Shown here piece after piece: positions 26,153 through 33,458 of a stretch of DNA of 64,000 bases; the stretch's first letter is position 1; every line of letters begins with the position of its first letter. The stretch comes from Ga0077523 sp038324085 (GTDB taxonomy: Bacteria > Pseudomonadota > Gammaproteobacteria > Burkholderiales > Ga0077523). The stretch spans positions 4,451 through 68,450 of the forward strand of contig JBBQHP010000025.1 of NCBI GenBank assembly GCA_038324085.1, read 5' to 3'. The notes beneath the pieces are model-generated. The model was not told where the DNA came from and did not search any database. It worked only from the letters and a program-made list of their open reading frames with translations. The position numbers and the translations under genes are program-made.

Positions 26153-27397
26153 TCACTGCGTCGGCCAGATCGGCTTCGCGAGCGCCTCCTTGGCCGGATA
26201 GACCGTCACGGGCACGCCGTTCTGCCATTGCACGATGAGCAGCGTCGCCCCAACGCGCCGGCCGCGCTCGTCGAACTTGACGCGCCCGCCCGGGAAATAG
26301 CGCGCCGGACCGGTGGTGAGATCCATCTTGCGCAGCGCCTGTGCCACGGCTTCGCGATCGGCCTTGCCGGCGGCTTCCAGCGCGGCCTTGAAGATCCACA
26401 TGTCGCCATAGGTGGTCATGAAGTGCTGCGTGGCCCAGGGCTCGTTGGTCTTCTTCTTGAAGTCCTCGACCATGTCCTTCTGGGCGCTGGTGGTCCAGTC
26501 GGCCACCACCGACATCACGCCTTCCAGCTGCTCGACGTTCATGTTGGCGCGCAGGTCCGGATCGAGAATGGCCGCACCGTTCGAGATGGTCGGGAGGCGA
26601 CCGCGACCCAGCCCGAATTCGTTCATCTTCTCCAGCAGCAGCTTCGCGTCGGAGATCGCCGTGGGCAGCAGCAGCAGGATGTCCGGCCGCTGCGAACGCA
26701 CCCTCTGGATCAGCGGCGTCGCGTTCGCGAGCGGTGGGGTGAAGGTCTCGTCGACCACCAGCTTGAGGCCCAGCTTGTCGAGCTGCGTGGCGCGGATCGG
26801 TTTCACGAAGGCGACCGACGCCGCCGTGTTGTCCATCACGATGCCCACGGTCTTGGGGCGCTTGCCCACGGCCTTCTCCGCCATGTCGAGCAATGCCGGC
26901 AGGGAACCTTCGGCCTGCTGGTCGCCGGTGGCGGAGGTCTGGAACACGTACTTGAAGCCGCGCGCCGTGATCTGGTCCGAGTACGAGAACGTGAGCATCG
27001 GCAATTGCGCGCGCTCCGTCACCTCCGTCACCGCGAGCGTGAACGAACTCAGGTACGCGCCCGTGGCAATCACCAGGTCCGGCGCATCCGCGACCATGCG
27101 CTGCGCGGCGTTCTTCGCTTTCTCGACGCTGTCTCCGGCATCGAAGACCACCAGCTTCAACCTGGCGCCGCCCATGGACTTGATGCCGCCCTGCTGGTTG
27201 ATCGACTCGATCGCGAGGTCCGCGGCGACCTTCATCACCTGCCCCTGGCGCGCCCACGGGCCCGACATCGGCGCGATCAGACCGACCTCGATCTCCTTCT
27301 TCTCCGCGGCGGCACCGAAAGCCGTCAATGCCAGTATCGCGGCGAACGCCAACGCCGCGGTCATCCGGCCCGGCATCTGGATCCTGTTGGTATGCAT
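26153..27397 (-). CDS. Liv-type ABC transporter periplasmic binding protein
   Basis: 414 residues. A signal peptide (MHTNRIQMPGRMTAALAFAAILALTAFGAAA) is followed by the type 1 periplasmic-binding fold: IEVGLIAPMSGPWARQGQ, AIESINQQGGI, and LVVFDAGDSVEKAKNAAQRMV. This family captures branched-chain amino acids, amides or aromatic and carboxylic acids; the ligand here is unknown. It sits directly after LivF in the operon. The start has a GGAGGAGGGGAC ribosome site, the strongest in the operon, in line with the need for excess binding protein. Confidence 0.92.
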   Translation of the reverse strand: MHTNRIQMPGRMTAALAFAAILALTAFGAAAEKKEIEVGLIAPMSGPWARQGQVMKVAADLAIESINQQGGIKSMGGARLKLVVFDAGDSVEKAKNAAQRMVADAPDLVIATGAYLSSFTLAVTEVTERAQLPMLTFSYSDQITARGFKYVFQTSATGDQQAEGSLPALLDMAEKAVGKRPKTVGIVMDNTAASVAFVKPIRATQLDKLGLKLVVDETFTPPLANATPLIQRVRSQRPDILLLLPTAISDAKLLLEKMNEFGLGRGRLPTISNGAAILDPDLRANMNVEQLEGVMSVVADWTTSAQKDMVEDFKKKTNEPWATQHFMTTYGDMWIFKAALEAAGKADREAVAQALRKMDLTTGPARYFPGGRVKFDERGRRVGATLLIVQWQNGVPVTVYPAKEALAKPIWPTQ

Positions 27398-27425
27398 GTG
27401 TCCCCTCCTCCGTGCTGATTGTTGG

Positions 27426-28133
27426 CTACATCCCTAGATACGCCTGGCGTATCCGGTCGTTGCTCTTCAACGCATCGGGACTACCCTGGAGGACAACCTG
27501 CCCTGCCTCCAGCACATAGCCCCGATCGGCATAGTGCAGCGCTTCGGCCACGCGCTGCTCCACCAGCAGCACCGCGATGCGCGCCTGGTCGTGGATCGCC
27601 ACGATGCGCTCGAAGATCTCGTCCGCGGTCGCCGGCGCCAGTCCCATGGACGGCTCGTCGAGCATCAGCAGCTTCGGCGACGAAGCGAGACCGCGCGCGA
27701 TGGCGAGCATCTGTTGCTGGCCACCGGACAGCGCCCCGGCCAGCGCCTTCGAGCGCTCGGCCAGCACCGGAAACCACGTGTGTATGCGTTCCAGGTTCTG
27801 GTTCCAGTCGCGCCTGCCGGTCTCGGTGTATGCGCCCATCTCGAGATTCTCGAACACGCTCAGTGAAGGAAACACCTGGCGGCCTTCGGGCACGTGTGCG
27901 ATGCCGCGATGCGGGCGCGATGCGGGCGCCACGGCGAGCAGATCCGCGCCTTCGAAGCGGATCGTGCCCGACAATGCATTCACGATGCCGGAGATGGTCT
28001 TGAACAGCGTCGACTTGCCCGCGCCGTTGGGGCCGACGATGGCGACGAATTCACCCGCATCGACTCTCAGCGCAACGTCGCGCAACACCGGCACGCCGCC
28101 GTAACCCGCGCACAGTCCGTCGATCTCAAGCAC
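27426..28133 (-). CDS. livF: Liv-type ABC transporter ATP-binding protein LivF
   Basis: 235 residues. Walker A is GPNGAGKSTLFK, the signature is LSGGQQQMLAIARGL, and Walker B is LLMLDEPSMGLAP, all intact. The N-terminal MLEIDGLCAGYGGVPVL is typical of LivF. The start codon is GTG with GGAGGATC upstream; it overlaps the end of the LivM-LivG fusion gene by 8 bases. Works as a heterodimer with the ATPase half of that fusion. Confidence 0.93.
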   Translation of the reverse strand: MLEIDGLCAGYGGVPVLRDVALRVDAGEFVAIVGPNGAGKSTLFKTISGIVNALSGTIRFEGADLLAVAPASRPHRGIAHVPEGRQVFPSLSVFENLEMGAYTETGRRDWNQNLERIHTWFPVLAERSKALAGALSGGQQQMLAIARGLASSPKLLMLDEPSMGLAPATADEIFERIVAIHDQARIAVLLVEQRVAEALHYADRGYVLEAGQVVLQGSPDALKSNDRIRQAYLGM

Positions 28134-29901
28134 CTTCGATCCTCCAGCGCTTGCCCAGATAGGCGTCGATCACCGCCGGATCGCGCGTGATGTCCGCGGG
28201 CGATCCTTGCGCCAGCACCGCGCCGTGGTCGAGCACCACGAAACGATCCACCAGTCGCACCATGGCCGGCATCGTGTGCTCGATGATCACGATCGTGATG
28301 CCCTTCTCGGCGAGCCGGCGCACGACGCCGATCACGGCTTCCACGTCGTCGCCGCCCAGCCCCGCCAGCGTCTCGTCCAGCAGCAGGACCTTGGGCTGGC
28401 CTGCCAGCGCACGGGCCAGCTCGAGCAACCGCAGTTGCTTGTTGCTCAACTCCCCGGCGAGCCGCTGCGCCTGCGCGCTCAGGCCCACGTCGGCGATGGC
28501 CGAGCGCGCGACCTCGCGTGCTTCGTCGTTCGACGCAGTGTGGACATAGGCGCCGACGATCACGTTCTGCTCCACCGTCATCCGCCGGAACGGCCGCACC
28601 ACCTGGAACGTCCGGCCGACGCCCGCTGCGCAGATGCGGTAAGGCTTGTCGCCGACGATGTTCCGCCCGCCGAGCATGATCTGCCCCTGATCGGGCGCGA
28701 TGAAGCCGTTCAACAGATTGAACAGCGTCGTCTTGCCGGCGCCGTTGGGACCGATGATGCCGAGGATCTCGCCACTCATCACCGTGAGGCTGACATCCTG
28801 CACCGCCTTGAGCCCGCCGAAGGCCTTCGACACATTGCGCACCTCGAACACTGCGGTGGTGCCGATGCGGGCGACGCGCTCGACGACGGGCGCGAAGGCC
28901 GACAGCGCGACCGGCGCAAGGTCCGCGTCCGCCGGTTTCTTAGCGCGGCGGAGCAGGACGTCCTTCACTTTCCAGTAGACGCCCTCCGGCGCGAGCAGGA
29001 TCACGGCCACGATCGCGAGACCGTACACCACGCCCTGGATTCCCGGAATCACGTTGCCCAGTTGCGCGTGGAGGAATTCCGACAAGGGCACCAGCACCAC
29101 CGCGCCGATCACCGGGCCCCACACGGTGCCCACGCCGCCGAACATCGCGACGATCAGGGCCTGCGCGGAGACCAGCATGCCGAATACCGCCGGCGGCGTG
29201 ACCACCAGCAACACCACCGCATAGAAGCCTCCGATCATGCCGGCGAGCGCCCCGCTCAGAACGATCGCTTTCAGTTTCCACGCCAGCGTGTCGATGCCCG
29301 CAGCTTCGGCCGCCGCCTCGTCCTGCTTGATGGCGATGAGCGACAACCCGAAACGGGCGCGTTCGAGCCTGCTCGTCAGGAACATCGCGCCGAGCATCAG
29401 ACCGAGCGCCAGCAGGGCCTGGATGCGCTGGTCGTCGAACTGCATCCAGGTCGCGGGCGACTCGCGCTGCATCGGCAGCGTGAGTTCCTGGTACCCCAGC
29501 CATTCGAACACGTACAGCAGCGCCAGCGGATACGCGAGCATGGCGAGCGCGAAGTAATGGCCGCGCAAACGGAAGGTCGGAACGCCGACCAGCAGGCCTG
29601 CCGCGCCGCCGACCACCCCGGCGAGCGGAATGCCGATCCAGGGCGTGACGCCCCAGTGGATCTGCGCGAGCGCGACGAAGTATGCACCGAGCCCGAAGAA
29701 GGCCGCGTGCCCGAACGAAACCAGCCCGCTGTAGCCACTCAGCAGATTCCACGCGAGACCCATGACCGCCCATACGGGGACCACGGTCATGATCAGTTGA
29801 TAGTAGGAATTGCCGACGAACCCCGTGACCGCGGCGTACACCACCCCGAACACGATGATCGCGATGACCGGCCCCGTAGATCTCCCGATCGCGCCGCTCA
29901 C
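28126..29901 (-). CDS. LivM-LivG fusion: ABC permease with C-terminal ATPase
   Basis: One continuous 591-residue frame joins two normally separate subunits. Residues about 1-325 are a LivM permease with 8-9 hydrophobic segments (VIAIIVFGVVYAAVTGF at the start; SGYSGLVSFGHAAFFGLGAY; the EAA-like loop DEAAAEAAGIDTLAWKL). After a linker (about 325-345) comes LivG: Walker A GPNGAGKTTLFNLLNG, degenerate signature LSNKQLRLLELARAL, Walker B VLLLDETLAGLGG. The GTG start overlaps the livH stop (GTGA) and the end overlaps livF. Similar fused proteins are known in this transporter family; there is no sign of a frame error. Confidence 0.92.
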   Translation of the reverse strand: MSGAIGRSTGPVIAIIVFGVVYAAVTGFVGNSYYQLIMTVVPVWAVMGLAWNLLSGYSGLVSFGHAAFFGLGAYFVALAQIHWGVTPWIGIPLAGVVGGAAGLLVGVPTFRLRGHYFALAMLAYPLALLYVFEWLGYQELTLPMQRESPATWMQFDDQRIQALLALGLMLGAMFLTSRLERARFGLSLIAIKQDEAAAEAAGIDTLAWKLKAIVLSGALAGMIGGFYAVVLLVVTPPAVFGMLVSAQALIVAMFGGVGTVWGPVIGAVVLVPLSEFLHAQLGNVIPGIQGVVYGLAIVAVILLAPEGVYWKVKDVLLRRAKKPADADLAPVALSAFAPVVERVARIGTTAVFEVRNVSKAFGGLKAVQDVSLTVMSGEILGIIGPNGAGKTTLFNLLNGFIAPDQGQIMLGGRNIVGDKPYRICAAGVGRTFQVVRPFRRMTVEQNVIVGAYVHTASNDEAREVARSAIADVGLSAQAQRLAGELSNKQLRLLELARALAGQPKVLLLDETLAGLGGDDVEAVIGVVRRLAEKGITIVIIEHTMPAMVRLVDRFVVLDHGAVLAQGSPADITRDPAVIDAYLGKRWRIEGA

Positions 29902-30857
29902 GTGCGTCGCGCCACGCGGCCGAACAGCCCTTGCGGCCGCAGCAGCACGATCACCAGGAACACCACGAAGATCGCGGTGTTCTGCAACTGGTTGGGCAAT
30001 ACCAGGGTGGACAATTGCTGCACCAGGCCGATGGTGAGCCCGCCGAGGAACGCCCCCCCGACGCTCCCCATTCCGCCCAGCACCACGCCCGCATACATCA
30101 CGATCACGTACTCGAGGCCCACGTAAGGCTGGAACGGATAGCTCGAAGCGAGCAGCCCGCCGCCGATCGCCGTGATGCCGACGCCGAAGCCGAATGCCAG
30201 CCGGTGCGCCCGCTCCACGTCGATGCCCATGTAGACCGCCGCCTCCGGATTGTCCGCGGCCGCGCGCAGCGATTTGCCGAGGCGCGAGCGGCCCATCAAC
30301 AGCACGAATCCGATCACCGCAGCGACAGCGATCACCGCGGCCACCGTCTGTCCCTGGTTCACGAAGACGCTGATCAGGTCGCCGTGGAGCGGCCCGATCT
30401 CCCACGCGTTCGACGACAGCGGCGTCGTGATCGACACCGGTGCCGAACCGAACACGTACAGCCCGCCGTTCTGGATGATCAGGGCGAGCCCGAGTGTCAG
30501 TATCAGTTGCGCGTAGTGTCCTTCGGATTCCAGGGCGCTGCCGCGCATGCCCGTGACCCGGCTCACCAGCAGCTTGTGCACCAGGAGCCCCAAGATGAAG
30601 ATCACCGGGCCGGCCAGCAGCGCCGCGAGGTAAGGCGCGAAGGCCGCGCCGAAGACCATGTGCGCGCCGAACAGGCCGAATGCGTAGTAGGCCACGTACA
30701 TCCCGAGCATCATGAAATCGCCCTGCGCGAAGTTGATCACGCGCATGACGCCGAAGATGAGGCTCAGCCCCACGCACATCAGGCCGTAGACAGCGCCGGT
30801 GAGCAGCCCCGCCGATAGTGCCTGCAGGAAGTTCTCGGTGAACTGCGCAGCGTTCAT
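29898..30857 (-). CDS. livH: Liv-type ABC transporter permease LivH
   Basis: 319 residues, highly hydrophobic with about eight membrane segments. Family features: TGAVYGLMCVGLSLIFGVMRVINFAQGDFMML at the N-terminus (the LivH hallmark), the loop SLRAAADNPEAAVYMGID, and the GGMGSVGGAFLGGL segment. It pairs with the LivM half of the fusion to form the channel. Its ATG overlaps the stop of the MmgE/PrpD gene (ATGA), and its own stop overlaps the next start, so the transporter genes are tightly coupled. Confidence 0.94.
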   Translation of the reverse strand: MNAAQFTENFLQALSAGLLTGAVYGLMCVGLSLIFGVMRVINFAQGDFMMLGMYVAYYAFGLFGAHMVFGAAFAPYLAALLAGPVIFILGLLVHKLLVSRVTGMRGSALESEGHYAQLILTLGLALIIQNGGLYVFGSAPVSITTPLSSNAWEIGPLHGDLISVFVNQGQTVAAVIAVAAVIGFVLLMGRSRLGKSLRAAADNPEAAVYMGIDVERAHRLAFGFGVGITAIGGGLLASSYPFQPYVGLEYVIVMYAGVVLGGMGSVGGAFLGGLTIGLVQQLSTLVLPNQLQNTAIFVVFLVIVLLRPQGLFGRVARRT

Positions 30858-32254
30858 CGACGCGTCGGAGCGCGCAGCAGCGCCGCGAGCCTCCCGGCGT
30901 CGTCGCTGCCTTCCAGACCCTGGATGGCGGACTCGATCTCGCGCGCGTGCGCGGCGCCGAAGGTCTCTTCCGTCGCGACCCGGAAGCGCTTGCGCACGTC
31001 GGCGGCGCTGGCATTGACCACGTCGTTGAGCCGCATGCGATAGTTCGCGCCGCCACTCGAGCGGACCTCGATCTCGCCGCCCTGGCGGGCCGGATACGCG
31101 CGCGTCATGGCGTCGTCGATCTCGAGCTTCGTCAGGGCGACCAGGCGCTGCAATTCCGGGTCGGCCAGCAAGGCGAAGTTGCGCTCCGTCACGCTGCCCA
31201 GCATCAGGGCGGCTGCCACGTTGTACTGGATGCTCATCTTTGCCTGCAGCACATGGTCGAACGGGCCGCCGAAATCGCAGCCGGGGTAGAGCGCACCGGC
31301 GCGCGGCACCCGCACGGTGATCGCCTGGATGGACGGCGTCGGCACGGATTCCTCGCGCGCAATGGCGAGCGCCGCCTGGCTCGGGGTCTGCGCGAAATTG
31401 CAGGCCGGGATCGGCTTGTGGTAGACATGCAGGATTTCCGGCGGGGCACGGAACAGCGCCACGTGCGCTCCCGAAGCGGGCTTGCCGAGTGCCGCGAACA
31501 GGCCGGCCACGCCGTCCAGCGCCGAGGGCGAACCGAACGCGCCGAGCTCCGCCAGGCGCACCGCGCTCAGCGCATTGCGGGCGGCGAACCCCGCCTGGAA
31601 GAACATCTCGCTGCCCCCGGTGTGCGCCCATTGATTGAAACCCGCGGCGAGGTTCGTCCCGAGCGCGATGGCGCTCGTGAATGCGGACTCGTCGAGACCG
31701 AGCAGGCGTGCGCCGGCCGCGGCTGCGGCGATCGGACCCGTGATCCCGGTGGGCCGATGGATGCGCGCGATCTCCGCATCCATCACCGCGCGACCCACCT
31801 GGCCACCCACCTCGTAGCCGACGGCAGCGGCGACGATGAACTCGGCCCCGGTCACCTTGCGGTACTGCGCCAACGCGAGCAGGGTCGGCAATACGACGAT
31901 GCCGAGATGGCTGATGCTGCCGGAATGCATGTCCTCACGCACCAGGCCGTGGCCCATCACGGCGTTGGCAAAGGCCGCATCACCATGCGACACGAGGGTG
32001 GGCGATCCGACCACCGAGGCTCCGGTCCTGGTCACCGTCTGGGCCATGCCGATGGCCTGAAGGCTCCATGGCAGCTTGCGCGATTCGCACGCGCACCCGA
32101 TGAGATCCATCAGGCACAGCTTGACCTTCTCGGTCACGTCGAGCGGCAGGTCCATCAGCGTCAATGCAATGCTGGTGCGGGCCATCTGCTCGGCGAGCGG
32201 TTCCACGATCGCTTCAACCTCCAATTGCGAGGTCGGCTTGAGTGCTGCGGGCAT
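30854..32254 (-). CDS. MmgE/PrpD family protein
   Basis: 466 residues of the 2-methylcitrate dehydratase/cis-aconitate decarboxylase fold. Conserved stretches include LMDLIGCACESRKLPW, ANAVMGHGLVREDMHSGSIS (the active-site region has His and Asp in these positions), GPIAAAAAGARLLGLD and LYPGCDFGGPFDHVLQAKMS. Members dehydrate or decarboxylate tricarboxylic or related acids; the substrate here is unknown. I chose the ATG at 32254, with GGAGGA 6 bases upstream, over an ATG 18 codons earlier. It is coupled to livH. Confidence 0.9.
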   Translation of the reverse strand: MPAALKPTSQLEVEAIVEPLAEQMARTSIALTLMDLPLDVTEKVKLCLMDLIGCACESRKLPWSLQAIGMAQTVTRTGASVVGSPTLVSHGDAAFANAVMGHGLVREDMHSGSISHLGIVVLPTLLALAQYRKVTGAEFIVAAAVGYEVGGQVGRAVMDAEIARIHRPTGITGPIAAAAAGARLLGLDESAFTSAIALGTNLAAGFNQWAHTGGSEMFFQAGFAARNALSAVRLAELGAFGSPSALDGVAGLFAALGKPASGAHVALFRAPPEILHVYHKPIPACNFAQTPSQAALAIAREESVPTPSIQAITVRVPRAGALYPGCDFGGPFDHVLQAKMSIQYNVAAALMLGSVTERNFALLADPELQRLVALTKLEIDDAMTRAYPARQGGEIEVRSSGGANYRMRLNDVVNASAADVRKRFRVATEETFGAAHAREIESAIQGLEGSDDAGRLAALLRAPTRR

Positions 32255-32300
32255 GGGTATCCTCCGAAGGTCGGATCGGGACGTCGCGGCCGCGGGCCGG

Positions 32301-33194
32301 TCAGCCACGCACTTCCACGCCGGCCCACGATTCGATCACGCGACACATCGACGTGAAGTCGGAATCGGCGCCGTACATGGCATTCGTCACTGCGAGCATC
32401 TCGCGCACCGCAGCGCCCACCACCATGGGCACGCCGAGCGCCTCGGCCTCGTCCACGCACAGGCGCACGTCCTTGTACGACAGTCCGGTGGCGAAGCCGA
32501 AATCGAAAGTCCCCGGCAGGATCGAACGTGGAAACTTGTCCGTGGTGGCGCTGTTGCGTCCGGTGCCGGCATTGATGACTTCCAGCATCATCTTCGCGTC
32601 GAGACCGGCTTTCACCCCCATCACCATGGCCTCCGACGACACGGCGATGGCCGCTGCGGCAAGCAGGTTGTTCGCGAGTTTCATCGTCTGCGCCTGCCCC
32701 GGCGTCTCGCCCAGGTGGAACACCTTGCCGAACGTCTTCAGGATCGGCTCCAGTTCGTCGTAGGCCGCTTTCGGCGTGGCAATCATCACGGCGAGGGTGC
32801 CCATCGTCGCGCCCTTCACCCCGCCGCTGACCGGCGCATCGACGTAAGTGATGCCGCGCTCGCCCAGCGCCTTCGCGACGATCCCCGCGGTTCGGGGGCC
32901 GATGGTGGAGAAATCCACCACGCGTTTCACTGCGCTGCCGTCGATCACCCCGTCCTTGCCGAGCGCGACGTTCTGCACGATCTCGGGGTTCGGCAGGCTC
33001 ATGAACACGACCTTCGCGGCGTTCGCGACCTCGGTCGCGGACTTCGCCGCCTGCGCGCCCCGTTTCACCAGCGCGGCGATCGCTTCATCGACGCGGTCGT
33101 ATACCACCACCTTGTGCCCGGCATCGAGCAGTCGATTCGTCATCGGCCCGCCCATGCGCCCGACACCGACGAAGCCGTAAGTTTCGCTTCCCAT
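32301..33194 (-). CDS. 3-hydroxyisobutyrate dehydrogenase family NAD(P)-dependent oxidoreductase
   Basis: 297 residues. Rossmann motif GFVGVGRMGGPMTNRLL; substrate loop YVDAPVSGGVKGA; catalytic Lys in MKLANNLLAAAAIAV. The family (3-hydroxyisobutyrate, tartronate semialdehyde, beta-hydroxyacid dehydrogenases) interconverts beta-hydroxy acids and aldehydes. It is the first gene of the operon, 46 bases before the MmgE/PrpD gene. The start ATG at 33194 has GGGGGAGGA upstream. The 264-base region upstream (33195-33458) likely holds the operon promoter; no gene is visible in it. Confidence 0.92.
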   Translation of the reverse strand: MGSETYGFVGVGRMGGPMTNRLLDAGHKVVVYDRVDEAIAALVKRGAQAAKSATEVANAAKVVFMSLPNPEIVQNVALGKDGVIDGSAVKRVVDFSTIGPRTAGIVAKALGERGITYVDAPVSGGVKGATMGTLAVMIATPKAAYDELEPILKTFGKVFHLGETPGQAQTMKLANNLLAAAAIAVSSEAMVMGVKAGLDAKMMLEVINAGTGRNSATTDKFPRSILPGTFDFGFATGLSYKDVRLCVDEAEALGVPMVVGAAVREMLAVTNAMYGADSDFTSMCRVIESWAGVEVRG

Positions 33195-33458
33195 CAGTCG
33201 TCCTCCCCCGTGACGCCGCGCCACGCCCGCAAGGGTCAAGGCGCTGGTGCGCCGCCCGTCGGGACGTCCGTGTCATCTCTTGGGTGCATCCTATAGAGGG
33301 CCGGCATGCTTTGCATTACTTGCTTCGGCATACCTGAAACGCCGATCGCGGCATAGCGCTTCGCGATGCATTGCAGCATCCGCGCCGGTCCAGGCCCTGC
33401 CGGAAGCCCCGACGGGGTCGTACCGGGCGACGTCTGCCCGCGGGGACGAGCGCGCTCC

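Noticed and set aside
29902..31056. Upstream extension of the LivM-LivG frame to 976 codons
   Set aside because: That part is livH and the PrpD-family gene read in the wrong frame. The GTG at 29901 overlapping the livH stop is the real start.
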